In this document: in pieces, positions 12,589-20,288 of the stretch
Layout: every line of letters starts with the position of its first letter
Numbering within the stretch: position 1 is the first letter of the stretch
Source: Candidatus Moranbacteria bacterium GW2011_GWE1_49_15
Lineage (GTDB): Bacteria > Patescibacteriota > Minisyncoccia > Moranbacterales > GWC2-37-73
Assembly (NCBI GenBank): GCA_001003855.1
Contig: LCPX01000007.1
Coordinates: forward strand, 2,332 to 24,604
Direction: 5' to 3'
DNA: 22,273 nt
Made by a program: the position numbers and the translations under genes
The notes under the pieces: model-generated
The model's database searches: none
The model's input: the letters and a program-made list of their open reading frames with translations, nothing else
Told to the model about the DNA's origin: nothing

Positions 12589-15120
12589 ATGACACAAATT
12601 TTTTCACCAAACGGTTCGGGAGATTTCAAAAAAAGTCCCAAATTCAAATTCAAACCGGATCTCAATTGGAAGAAGGTCTTCAAGATCCTGGCGATATTGG
12701 CCGGAGCAGGAGTCGTGGCGGTGGCCGGAGTCTTCATCTATTTCGCCAAAGACCTGCCGGCACCCGGAAAGGTCAACAGCCGGGTGGTAGTGGAATCCAC
12801 CAAAATATATGATCGCACCGGACAAACCCTTCTTTATGAGGTGCATGGGGAGGAGAAGAGGACCTTGGTTTCGCTGAGCGAGATTCCGGACACGGTAAAA
12901 TATGCCACTATAGCGCTGGAAGACCAGGACTTTTATAAACATCACGGAATCAAGATAACTTCGATCATAAGGGCCGCCCTCAAAGACTTTCTTGAAGGAG
13001 GAGCCGCCCAGGGCGGGTCCACCATCACCCAGCAATTCGTGAAAAAAGCCCTGCTTACGGACGAGAAGGCGCTTACCAGAAAAATCAAAGAAGCTATTTT
13101 AGCTATCGAGATAGAGCAGAAATTCGAAAAGGATGAGATTTTGGAGATGTATCTCAATGAAATCCCCTACGGCTCCAATGCTTATGGAATCGAGGCGGCT
13201 TCGCAAACTTTCTTCAATAAGCACGCCAAGGAGCTCACTTTGGACGAGGCGGCCATTTTGGTTTCGCTTCCCCAGGCCCCGTCGCGCTATTCGCCATATG
13301 GTTCCTATACGGAAAGGCTCAAGGCCAGGCAGGAATTCGCTTTGGACAAGATGGCGGACATCGGATATATAACGAAAGAGCAAGCTGAGCAAGCCAAGGC
13401 GGTGGACGTTTTGGCCAAGGTTTCGGCCAAGAGGGAGGATATCAAGGCCCCTCATTTCGTCATGTATGTCAAAGAATATCTTGAAAACAAATACGGGGAG
13501 GATGTCGTCGAACAAGGAGGGCTCAAGGTTTACACCACGCTCGATTGGGATAAGCAGCAGATAGCGGAGAAGGTTTTAGTCGAGCAGGTTGAGAAAAACA
13601 TGAAGAACTGGAACGCTTCCAATGCTTCACTTGTGGCCATCGATCCGAAAACCGGGCAGATATTGACCATGGTCGGGAGCAAGGATTATTTCGACAAGGA
13701 AATAGACGGACAGGTCAATGTGGCCCTGAGGGATCGCCAACCGGGATCCTCCTTTAAGCCGTACGTGTACCTCACCGCTTTCACCAAGGGATATTCGCCC
13801 GAAACCGTGATTTTCGACGTCGAAACAAATTTCGGTACCGGAGACGAGGATTACAAGCCGCAAAATTATGACGGTAATTTCAGGGGCCCCATCAAGATGA
13901 AGGAAGCTCTTCCGCAGTCCTTGAACATTCCGGCGGTCAAAGCGTTGTATCTGGCCGGGGTCAAGGATTCCATCATGATGGCCAAGAGACTGGGGATATC
14001 GGGGCTCAACCAGCCCGATAGATACGGCCTTTCCTTGGTTTTGGGGGGAGGGGAAGTCAAGCTTCTTGACCATGTCAGCGCGTTCGCCACTTTAGCTAAC
14101 AAAGGGGTGCGCCAGGAAAAAGCGGCCATAATGAAAATAGAGGACAATAAAGGTAAGATACTCGAAGAATATAAGGAGCGGCCGGGAGAGAAGATAGTGG
14201 ATGAAAAATATGTCGCCATGCTTGACCATGTCCTTTCGACCAACGAATACAGGGCGCCGGTTTTCGGCGAGAGCAACAGGCTCCGCTTCGACGACCGCCA
14301 AGTCGCCGCCAAAACCGGAACCACCAACGAGTTCCGCGATGGTTGGACGATGGGATACACCCCGGGCTTGGCCGTGGGAGTTTGGGCTGGAAACAATGAC
14401 AATACCGCCATGAAGCCCGGAGCCGATGGATCGATTATCGCCGCCCCTATCTGGAGGGCGTTCCTGGATCAGGCGCTAAAAAATTCCGCCAAGGAGGATT
14501 TTCCCAAATATGAAAAGGAAGACATAGAGAAGCCGGTCCTCAACGGCAAGCTCGACGTCAAAAAAGACGTGGATGTGTGCAAGATTCCGGACGCCGACAA
14601 GGATAAGAAATATTGCCTGGCCAACAGCTATTGTTCGTCCGACGACAAGGACGAGAAGGATTTCGCCAACGTGCACAACATCCTTTATTACGTGAAGCTG
14701 GACGATCCGAGAGGCGAATATCCCAAGGATCCGGAAAAAGATCCTCAATATGACAATTGGGAGGAGGGGGTCGAAGAGTGGTATGAAGACAACAAGGAAA
14801 AAGATACCGTTTTCGGAAAACCTCCGGAGGACAAATGCGAGCAGGATGATTTCGAGGACAATCTTCCCAAGGTGACGCTTTCCGTGAAGAAATCTTCCGA
14901 TGTCCAGCTGTCCATCAGCGCCAAAACGGACGCACCGTATAAAGTGAAAAGCGTGAAATTCAGCGTGGACGGTGACAGCGTCGGCTCGATGAGCAGCAGC
15001 CCTTATTCCGTGTCTTGGGCGATACCCCTTGAAAAGGCCGGTTCGAGCGTGGAGGTGAAAGTCATCCTGGAGGATAAGAACGGCAACGAAACCAGCGACA
15101 AACAATCAATAAGCTTATAG
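12589..15120 (+). CDS. Bifunctional class A penicillin-binding protein
   Basis: The protein is 843 aa. One membrane anchor lies at about residues 28-52. The family-51 glycosyltransferase carries catalytic Glu111 in LEDQDFYKHHG and the QGGSTITQQFVKKALL and EMYLNEIPYGSNAYGIEAAS blocks. The transpeptidase has S387-x-x-K390 (QPGSSFKP), S444-L-N and K575-T-G-T. It polymerises and cross-links peptidoglycan outside the membrane. The C-terminus adds an acidic, Cys-containing linker (about 640-765) and an Ig-like beta domain (LPKVTLSVKKSSDVQLSISA onward). The start has no good ribosome-binding site. ruvA follows after 4 bp. Confidence 0.95.
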   Translation: MTQIFSPNGSGDFKKSPKFKFKPDLNWKKVFKILAILAGAGVVAVAGVFIYFAKDLPAPGKVNSRVVVESTKIYDRTGQTLLYEVHGEEKRTLVSLSEIPDTVKYATIALEDQDFYKHHGIKITSIIRAALKDFLEGGAAQGGSTITQQFVKKALLTDEKALTRKIKEAILAIEIEQKFEKDEILEMYLNEIPYGSNAYGIEAASQTFFNKHAKELTLDEAAILVSLPQAPSRYSPYGSYTERLKARQEFALDKMADIGYITKEQAEQAKAVDVLAKVSAKREDIKAPHFVMYVKEYLENKYGEDVVEQGGLKVYTTLDWDKQQIAEKVLVEQVEKNMKNWNASNASLVAIDPKTGQILTMVGSKDYFDKEIDGQVNVALRDRQPGSSFKPYVYLTAFTKGYSPETVIFDVETNFGTGDEDYKPQNYDGNFRGPIKMKEALPQSLNIPAVKALYLAGVKDSIMMAKRLGISGLNQPDRYGLSLVLGGGEVKLLDHVSAFATLANKGVRQEKAAIMKIEDNKGKILEEYKERPGEKIVDEKYVAMLDHVLSTNEYRAPVFGESNRLRFDDRQVAAKTGTTNEFRDGWTMGYTPGLAVGVWAGNNDNTAMKPGADGSIIAAPIWRAFLDQALKNSAKEDFPKYEKEDIEKPVLNGKLDVKKDVDVCKIPDADKDKKYCLANSYCSSDDKDEKDFANVHNILYYVKLDDPRGEYPKDPEKDPQYDNWEEGVEEWYEDNKEKDTVFGKPPEDKCEQDDFEDNLPKVTLSVKKSSDVQLSISAKTDAPYKVKSVKFSVDGDSVGSMSSSPYSVSWAIPLEKAGSSVEVKVILEDKNGNETSDKQSISL

Positions 15121-15124
15121 ACAC

Positions 15125-15700
15125 ATGATCGCAAAACTGAAAGGAAAAATAGATTTCATCAAGGAATCCTACGCAGTGGTGGAGGTCGGCGGGATAGGGT
15201 ATAAGGTTTTCGTCACCGCTTACACGATGGGAAAAGTCGCCGGTCTTGAAAACGCCGAATTTTACATCCACACCCACGTGAGGGAGGACGTGTTGGCGCT
15301 TTATGGGTTCCTCTCATTGGACGAATTGGAGATGTTTGAACTGTTGATTTCCGTTTCGGGAATAGGCCCTAAGGCTGGGTTGGGGATCCTAACCATCGCC
15401 GATCCTAAGACCATCCGCACCGCGGTGGCCAACGAGGACGCTTCAATCCTGACGAAAGTTTCTGGGGTAGGGAAAAAGACGGCCGGCAGGGTCATCTTGG
15501 AGCTCAGGAACAAGATCGGAGATCTTCCGGTGCATGAAAAGCACGAAGTCGCCTCCGATTCCGACGCCCTGGAAGCTTTGGTGGCGATGGGATATTCCGT
15601 TTCCGAGTCGCGCGACGCACTGAAAGCCATTTCGAAAGACATTTCCGACGTCGGCGAACGCGTGAAATCGGCGTTGAAAAGTTTGGGAAAGAAAAAATAG
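15125..15700 (+). CDS. ruvA: Holliday junction DNA helicase subunit RuvA
   Basis: The protein is 191 aa, close to the 203 aa of E. coli RuvA. Domain I is an OB fold (MIAKLKGKIDFIKESYAVVE). Domain II carries two helix-hairpin-helix motifs (LLISVSGIGPKAGLGIL and LTKVSGVGKKTAGRVILEL). Domain III (about 145-190, DALEALVAMGYSVSESRDAL) contacts RuvB. RuvA binds four-way junctions as a tetramer and loads the RuvB motor. It starts 4 bp after the penicillin-binding protein gene with no clear Shine-Dalgarno sequence, so translational coupling is likely. Confidence 0.95.
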   Translation: MIAKLKGKIDFIKESYAVVEVGGIGYKVFVTAYTMGKVAGLENAEFYIHTHVREDVLALYGFLSLDELEMFELLISVSGIGPKAGLGILTIADPKTIRTAVANEDASILTKVSGVGKKTAGRVILELRNKIGDLPVHEKHEVASDSDALEALVAMGYSVSESRDALKAISKDISDVGERVKSALKSLGKKK

Positions 15701-15744
15701 TTAGCGTTATCGTCAACGCGACTGAACGCGAAAAGTATTTTGCG

Positions 15745-15771
15745 AATCCGCCTTAGCAGGCGGATTTTTTT
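15745..15771 (+). terminator. Intrinsic terminator after ruvA
   Basis: AATCCGCCT (15745-15753), loop TAGC, AGGCGGATT (15758-15766), followed by further T residues to 15771. A perfect 9-bp GC-rich stem. Confidence 0.9.
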
Positions 15772-15781
15772 GTGGTATAAT
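15753..15781 (+). promoter_or_regulatory. Extended -10 promoter of the Kelch-repeat gene
   Basis: TATAAT (15776-15781) preceded by TGG, an extended -10. The poor -35 TTAGCA (15753-15758) lies inside the terminator stem. The start codon is 28 bp downstream. Confidence 0.55.
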
Positions 15782-15808
15782 GAAGGAAGAAATTTCTTTA
15801 TTAAAATT

Positions 15809-16996
15809 ATGTTCAAACAAAAACAAAAGGGTTCCGCTTTGGTCTTCGCTCTCATCATGCTTTCGGTCATGGTCGTGGTGGCGGTCGGATCGTTTTCCGC
15901 TTCGATGATCGACCAGGAGACCAGCAGCGACACGACCAAATCAGTTTCCGCTTTTCAAACCGCGGACACTGGGGTGGAGAAAGTTTCAGACAAGATAGTC
16001 AAAAATTCGGGGGTTCTTTTGACCAATGCCTCGATAGGCGCGGTATGCGAAAGCGGAAGCCTTTTCGTTACGGGATATGTGGACGCTGACAATAAAAAGA
16101 AATACAAAGTGGAGCTTCTGGATGGCAGCGGTGCCCCGTTGCCTTGCGCGACTGCCGTCACGAGCGACGTCGGGATCATGAAATCGGTAGGGGAATTCGG
16201 CGGGACGGTCAGGGCGGTAAGCGTTACCGTTGAAGGTGGGGTTGATTATTGCCCTACTGTTGATACAAGTACAGTAAAAACAGCTACTCTTCCTACTGGC
16301 AGGCGTGCGCTATCTTGCGCTACGGCATCCAATGGGAAAATATACTGTCTCGGAGGATCCACCGGCGCTTATCTTGATCAGATAGTCGAATACGACCCTT
16401 CCACTGACACCAGAACGATAAAAACAGCCGTTCTTCCCAGCGCCAGAGGAGGTTTATCCTGTGTTGCGGCATCCAATAATAAAATCTATTGTTTCGGGGG
16501 ATACTCCGGCGGTGTTGCTTATACATCCCAAATAGTCGAATACGACCCTTCCACTGACACCAGGACGATAAAAACAGCCTTTCTTCCCAGTGCCAGGCAA
16601 AATTCATCCTGTGTTGCGGCATCCAACAATAAAATCTATTGTTTCGGAGGAATATCAGCCGCTGGCCAATTGAGTCAAATAGTCGAATACGACCCTTCCA
16701 CTGACACCAGGACGATAAAAACAGCCACTCTTCCTAGTGTTAGAACTGCCCTATCTTGTGCTGCGGCTTCCAATAGTAAAATTTATTGTTTCGGGGGATT
16801 TGGTGGGACTTATCTTGATCAGATAGTCGAATACGACCCTTCCACTGACACCAGGACGATAAAAACAGCCGTTCTTCTTCCCAGTGCCAGGGGTTATCTC
16901 TCCTGTGCTGCGGCATCGAACGGAGTAATCTATTGCTTCGGGGGGTATAATGCTTCTTCCTCTTTCAATCATATAGTCGAATATTGCGGAGGTTAG
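15809..16996 (+). CDS. PilX-like surface protein with five Kelch-type repeats
   Basis: The protein is 395 aa from the ATG at 15809. Residues 5-31 (KQKGSALVFALIMLSVMVVV) and the following FQTADTGVEKVSDKI region resemble the N-terminus of PilX-type minor pilins, with a possible prepilin-peptidase site after Gly8. The C-terminal 250 residues are five near-identical repeats of 48-50 aa. Each has R..LSC, a second Cys nine residues later in a KIYCFGG motif, and ends in IVEYDPSTDTRTIKTA. These are typical Kelch beta-propeller blades, each with a C-x9-C pair suited to a disulphide outside the cell. An adhesive or pilus-tip role is inference. A terminator follows at 17025. Confidence 0.8.
   Translation: MFKQKQKGSALVFALIMLSVMVVVAVGSFSASMIDQETSSDTTKSVSAFQTADTGVEKVSDKIVKNSGVLLTNASIGAVCESGSLFVTGYVDADNKKKYKVELLDGSGAPLPCATAVTSDVGIMKSVGEFGGTVRAVSVTVEGGVDYCPTVDTSTVKTATLPTGRRALSCATASNGKIYCLGGSTGAYLDQIVEYDPSTDTRTIKTAVLPSARGGLSCVAASNNKIYCFGGYSGGVAYTSQIVEYDPSTDTRTIKTAFLPSARQNSSCVAASNNKIYCFGGISAAGQLSQIVEYDPSTDTRTIKTATLPSVRTALSCAAASNSKIYCFGGFGGTYLDQIVEYDPSTDTRTIKTAVLLPSARGYLSCAAASNGVIYCFGGYNASSSFNHIVEYCGG
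16244..16990 (+). repeat. Array of nearly identical Kelch-repeat DNA units
   Basis: The segment GTCGAATACGACCCTTCCAC recurs at 16385, 16535, 16682 and 16826, with a diverged fifth copy at 16976. Spacings are 150, 147, 144 and 150 bp, all multiples of three. The surrounding sequence is also very similar, so the array is recent or homogenised. Confidence 0.9.
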
Positions 16997-17024
16997 CGGA
17001 AAGTATGCATTGTAAACGATTAGG

Positions 17025-17049
17025 CCGGGCATTGGCGCCCGGTTTTTTT
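17025..17049 (+). terminator. Intrinsic terminator after the Kelch-repeat gene
   Basis: CCGGGC (17025-17030) pairs with GCCCGG (17037-17042). The T-tract covers 17043-17049. Confidence 0.9.
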
Positions 17050-17076
17050 ATTGGGGAGATTCTGCTATTATGGGTT

Positions 17077-17383
17077 TACCCCCACACCTAATCAAATTTA
17101 TAGTCCGTAAATTATGCTTTACGTGTATATGATAAAAAGCGAGAAGGATGGGAATTTGTATACCGGTTCGACGAATGATTTAAGAAGAAGGCTTTCGGAA
17201 CACAATAAGGGTCTTTGTGAATCAACCAAAAATCGTATACCATTTAAGCTGATATATTATGAATCTTATGCTTCTGAAAAGGACGCCAGATCCAGAGAAA
17301 AGAATTTGAAATTAAGAGCCAATGCACTCAGTCAATTGAAAAGAAGAATAAAATATAGTCTAATTTGATTAGGTGTGGGGGTA
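17077..17383 (+). mobile_element. GIY-YIG element with 22-bp terminal inverted repeats
   Basis: The left end (17077-17098, beginning TACCCCCACACC) and the right end (17362-17383, ending GGTGTGGGGGTA) are perfect inverted repeats of 22 bp. They enclose a single gene of the GIY-YIG nuclease family. The stop codon of that gene lies within the right repeat, and the next gene's ATG begins one base after it. TATGG occurs on both sides (17069-17073 and 17384-17388), but three extra bases separate the left copy from the repeat, so a target duplication is uncertain. Confidence 0.75.
17114..17368 (+). CDS. GIY-YIG nuclease-domain protein (84 aa)
   Basis: This is a minimal single-domain protein of the YhbQ/UPF0213-like group. 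VYMIKSEKDGNLYTGST corresponds to the GIY and YIG strands, followed by the conserved Arg and His (DLRRRLSEHNKG) and the acidic REKNLK region that supplies the metal-binding Glu. Such enzymes cut or nick DNA; many are linked to mobile DNA or repair. There is no DNA-binding accessory domain. The TGA stop lies inside the right terminal inverted repeat. No Shine-Dalgarno sequence is visible. The enclosing repeats suggest that the gene drives or rides on the movement of this 307-bp unit. Confidence 0.85.
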   Translation: MLYVYMIKSEKDGNLYTGSTNDLRRRLSEHNKGLCESTKNRIPFKLIYYESYASEKDARSREKNLKLRANALSQLKRRIKYSLI

Positions 17384-17384
17384 T

Positions 17385-18458
17385 ATGGAAAAAACGACGA
17401 AAATAAGCGATTTTTTGGAAACCTTCTATAAGGAGGCTTTTTTGCAATCGGAAGAATGGAGGAGGTTTCAGGAGAGCGAAGGCAATAAGACCTACCATTT
17501 CGAGGAAATTTCCAAAGCAAAAGACAGGGACGTGGTCTTCAAATTCTGGGCCAATGTCGTCGAGCATACGCTTCCCGTAGTAGGAAAATATTTCTACGTT
17601 CCGCGCGGCCCGGTAATCCGGGGGAGGAAAGAGGTTAATCTGACCAGGGTGGACGACACGAAAAAGGCGCTGGCCTATCTTGTCTGGCTGGCCAAGGATA
17701 ACGGGGCGGGCTGGGTGCGTTTCGATCCCAGAAGCGAGAAGGATTTGAATCTCATCAAAGAGGCTTTGCAAAAAATGTCCAAGGAAAAAAAGATTCCTCT
17801 TGAAAAAGCCCCGCATGATATGCAGCCGCAGGAGATTTTTGTCGTGGACATTTCAAAGCCGGAGGAGGAACTGCTTTCGGGAATGAAGTCGAAGACCCGT
17901 TATAATATCAGGTTGGCGGAGAAGAAAGGGGTAGTTATCAGTTATCCGCTATCGGTTATCGACAGGGAAAAATATTTGGAGGAATTTTTGAAACTTAACA
18001 GGGAAACAGCCGAGAGGGACGCCATCGTCACGCATCCGGATGAGCATTATCGCAAGATGGCGGAAGTTTTCCCGGAGGATATTTTTAGAATTTACGTGGC
18101 CCAGTATCAGGGGAAAACAATCGCGGCCAATCTGGTTGTGTTTTTCGAGGACACCGCGATATACCTCCACGGAGCTTCTTCCAATGAGAACCGAGACGCG
18201 ATGGCTCCATATCTTTTGCAATGGAGGCAGATGCTGGACGCGAAAGAAAAAGGATGCAAATATTACGATTTCGGCGGAATGAAAACCAAAAACCCCGGTT
18301 CATGGGAAGGAATAACGAGATTCAAGACCGGGTTTTCACCCAAAACTGAACCGATCTTTTTCCCGGGGAGTTATGACATAGTCATCAGTCGTTGGAGGTA
18401 TGATATGTATAGGGGATTACAATCCATAAAGGGATTTTTACGTAAAATACGGAGATAA
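17385..18458 (+). CDS. FemA/FemB/FemX-family peptidoglycan aminoacyltransferase
   Basis: The protein is 357 aa from the ATG at 17385; the frame extends further left only into the inverted repeat. Fem proteins add amino acids from aminoacyl-tRNA to the lipid II stem peptide, building interpeptide bridges at the cytoplasmic membrane face. Family features are the N-terminal FLQSEEWRRFQES, the middle PRGPVIRG, the helical-arm region GMKSKTRYNIRLAEKKG, and the C-terminal ANLVVFFEDTAIYLHGASS and YYDFGGMKTKNPGSWEGI of the second GNAT-like domain. The GIY-YIG element ends one base upstream, so its GGGGG may serve as the ribosome-binding site. The residue transferred is unknown. Confidence 0.85.
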   Translation: MEKTTKISDFLETFYKEAFLQSEEWRRFQESEGNKTYHFEEISKAKDRDVVFKFWANVVEHTLPVVGKYFYVPRGPVIRGRKEVNLTRVDDTKKALAYLVWLAKDNGAGWVRFDPRSEKDLNLIKEALQKMSKEKKIPLEKAPHDMQPQEIFVVDISKPEEELLSGMKSKTRYNIRLAEKKGVVISYPLSVIDREKYLEEFLKLNRETAERDAIVTHPDEHYRKMAEVFPEDIFRIYVAQYQGKTIAANLVVFFEDTAIYLHGASSNENRDAMAPYLLQWRQMLDAKEKGCKYYDFGGMKTKNPGSWEGITRFKTGFSPKTEPIFFPGSYDIVISRWRYDMYRGLQSIKGFLRKIRR

Positions 18459-18521
18459 ATTGACCTAATCGCTCTAATTTCTGATTGATTTAAAAAATAC
18501 TTTTGATTTAGGCATTTAGAT

Positions 18522-18551
18522 TTGTTTAGAAATTAGGTTAATTAGTATAAT
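18522..18551 (+). promoter_or_regulatory. Promoter of the MurE-like gene
   Basis: TTGTTT (18522-18527), an 18-bp spacer, then consensus TATAAT (18546-18551), 11 bp before the ATG. If it is used, the transcript is nearly leaderless. The AT-rich gap also holds inverted CTAATTTCT/AGAAATTAG copies. Confidence 0.5.
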
Positions 18552-18562
18552 TAGAAATTATT

Positions 18563-19933
18563 ATGATGCATTATTTGAAATCGTTGGTGCCACAATGGAT
18601 AAAAAACATCTACCATCTCTTCCAAGCGATCTTGGCTAATTTGATTTACGGTTTTCCAAGCAAGAAGCTCAAGGTCATCGGGGTGACCGGAACGAATGGC
18701 AAGACGACGACCGTGCAGATGATCGTCAGGATCCTGGAGGAAGCCGGAAAGAAAGTCGCCATGGCTTCTACGATCAATTTCAAGCTCGCCGAGAGGGAAT
18801 GGGTCAACCAGACGAAATACACGACACTTTCACCGTTTTCCACTCAGAAATTCATCAAGCAAGCCGTGCAAGCGGGATGTGAATATTTGGTTTTGGAAAC
18901 GTCTTCCCATTCATTGCACCAGTTCCGCGTTTGGGGGGTCGCCTATGATACCGCGGTGATTACCAATGTCACTAGGGAGCACTTGGATTATCATAAGACG
19001 ATGAAGAAGTATCGCAAAGCCAAGAGGAAACTTTTCAAGATAACCGCGAAAAACAAGGGAGCCCTGATTGTGAACCTGGATATGGAAAACCCGCAGGAGT
19101 TCTTGGATTTCGATGTTCAGAAGATAGGATATTCTACAGGCCAAAGCGCGCTACAAACTAGCGGATACGAACTGCAAGCTATCGTTGCGCAGGATATCGA
19201 ACTGGGAAGCCATGAATCCAGATTCAGGGTGGGGGAGGTGAACTTTCTTTTGCATATGCCAGGAAGATATAATATCGAAAACGCCCTAGCCGCGACCTGC
19301 GTGGCTCTCTCAGAAGGTATTTCTTTGGAAGATGCTTCCAGTGCCCTGGAAGAGATCAAGGGGGTTTCCGGCAGGATGGACAGGGTGCCGAACGAAAAGG
19401 GGATCGACATCGTGATCGACTACGCGGTCACCCCTGATTCGTTGGAAAAATTGTATTTTATCGTGGAGAATATGAGGAAAGGAGAGGACTCCAGGGTCAT
19501 CGCCGTTTTGGGCTCCTGCGGGGAGCGCGACCGTGGCAAAAGGCCGCTGATGGGCAAGATCGTTTCAGAACATGCTGACTACGTAATCATCACGAACGAG
19601 GACCCATACTTCGAAGATCCGCAAAGGATCATCGACGAAGTTTTCGCCGGGGTAGTCAGGGGGGCGGATTACGATTATTCATCCGCTTTATCCGCGGAAG
19701 ATATCGCGAAACTTGAGAAACTTAAAAAAATAGCGCCGAAAGTCGAAGGGGAAAATTGCTGGAGAGTCATGGACAGGCGCGAAGCCATCCGCAAGGCTTT
19801 GGAGATGGCCAAGGCGGGGGACATCGTGGTGGTGACTGGCAAGGGAGCGGAGGAGACGATGGCTATCGGAGACCAAAGGATTACTTGGAACGACAAGCAG
19901 GTGATTTTGGAAGAACTTGAAAAGCTTAAATAA
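18563..19933 (+). CDS. murE: MurE-like Mur ligase with reduced N-terminal domain
   Basis: The protein is 456 aa. The Mur-ligase core is intact: P-loop GVTGTNGKTTT at residues 40-50, TTLSPFSTQKFIKQAV, ETSSHSLHQFRVWG, TNVTREHLDYHKTM, the KAKRKLF region of the carbamylated Lys, PGRYNIENALAA, and the C-terminal VLGSCGERDRGKRPLMGKI. It would add the third residue to UDP-MurNAc-Ala-Glu in the cytoplasm. Two oddities: the uridine-binding N-terminal domain, about 100 residues in E. coli, is replaced by a short hydrophobic helix, and the DNPR motif of diaminopimelate enzymes is replaced by NEDPYFEDP (345-353). The amino acid added is uncertain. Confidence 0.85.
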   Translation: MMHYLKSLVPQWIKNIYHLFQAILANLIYGFPSKKLKVIGVTGTNGKTTTVQMIVRILEEAGKKVAMASTINFKLAEREWVNQTKYTTLSPFSTQKFIKQAVQAGCEYLVLETSSHSLHQFRVWGVAYDTAVITNVTREHLDYHKTMKKYRKAKRKLFKITAKNKGALIVNLDMENPQEFLDFDVQKIGYSTGQSALQTSGYELQAIVAQDIELGSHESRFRVGEVNFLLHMPGRYNIENALAATCVALSEGISLEDASSALEEIKGVSGRMDRVPNEKGIDIVIDYAVTPDSLEKLYFIVENMRKGEDSRVIAVLGSCGERDRGKRPLMGKIVSEHADYVIITNEDPYFEDPQRIIDEVFAGVVRGADYDYSSALSAEDIAKLEKLKKIAPKVEGENCWRVMDRREAIRKALEMAKAGDIVVVTGKGAEETMAIGDQRITWNDKQVILEELEKLK

Positions 19934-19939
19934 AAATTT

Positions 19940-20282
19940 GTCATCCCGGACTTGATCCGGGATCTGTTTTTTATGAAGCAATATTGCGTCTACATCTTAA
20001 CCAATAAAACAAATAAGGTTCTTTATATTGGTGTCACTGGAAATCTTCCTAAGAGAATTTATGAGCATAAAAATAAATCAGTAGAAGGATTTACTAAAAA
20101 ATATAATTTAGATAAATTGGTGTATTTTGAACAAACGTCGGACGTTCAGAGCGCCTTAAGGAGAGAGAAGCAATTGAAGAATTGGAGAAGGGAATGGAAA
20201 ATTGAATTGGTAAATAAAAACAATCCAAATTGGAAAGATTTGGATTGTTTTCTTTTAGATGCTGAATCAAGTTCAGCATGAC
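19940..20282 (+). mobile_element. GIY-YIG element bracketed by inverted hairpin arms
   Basis: The left arm (19940-19965) runs GTC, stem ATCCCGGA/TCCGGGAT with 5-nt loop, CT. The right arm (20257-20282), read on the opposite strand, runs GTC, stem ATGCTGAA/TTCAGCAT with 5-nt loop, CT. The frames and the loop CTTGA are the same but the stem bases differ with pairing kept. The arms point inwards around one GIY-YIG gene, whose stop codon is inside the right arm. No target duplication was seen. Confidence 0.65.
19973..20281 (+). CDS. GIY-YIG nuclease-domain protein (102 aa)
   Basis: The start is the ATG at 19973 (MKQYCVYILTNKTNKVLYIG); an upstream in-frame ATA/ATT-type extension would translate the left palindrome. 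CVYILTN and LYIGVTGNLPKRIYEHK form the GIY-YIG core with the catalytic Arg and His, and ALRREKQLKNWRREWKIELV carries the metal-binding Glu and basic tail. The last residues DAESSSA and the TGA are encoded by the right palindromic arm, so the C-terminus comes from the repeat. It is AT-richer than the flanking murE-like gene, which fits acquisition. It ends 7 bp from a convergent gene. Confidence 0.85.
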   Translation: MKQYCVYILTNKTNKVLYIGVTGNLPKRIYEHKNKSVEGFTKKYNLDKLVYFEQTSDVQSALRREKQLKNWRREWKIELVNKNNPNWKDLDCFLLDAESSSA

Positions 20283-20288
20283 AAGACT

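Noticed and set aside
12528..12812. Open frame overlapping the start of the penicillin-binding protein gene
   Set aside because: It begins with TTG and most of it is an out-of-frame reading of the penicillin-binding protein; only about 20 codons are outside. It might be a leader peptide, but nothing supports that beyond a nearby AAGGA.
17069..17388. TATGG as a 5-bp target duplication of the GIY-YIG element
   Set aside because: Three unmatched bases lie between the left copy and the inverted repeat, and a 5-bp match is easily found by chance; recorded only as a possibility.
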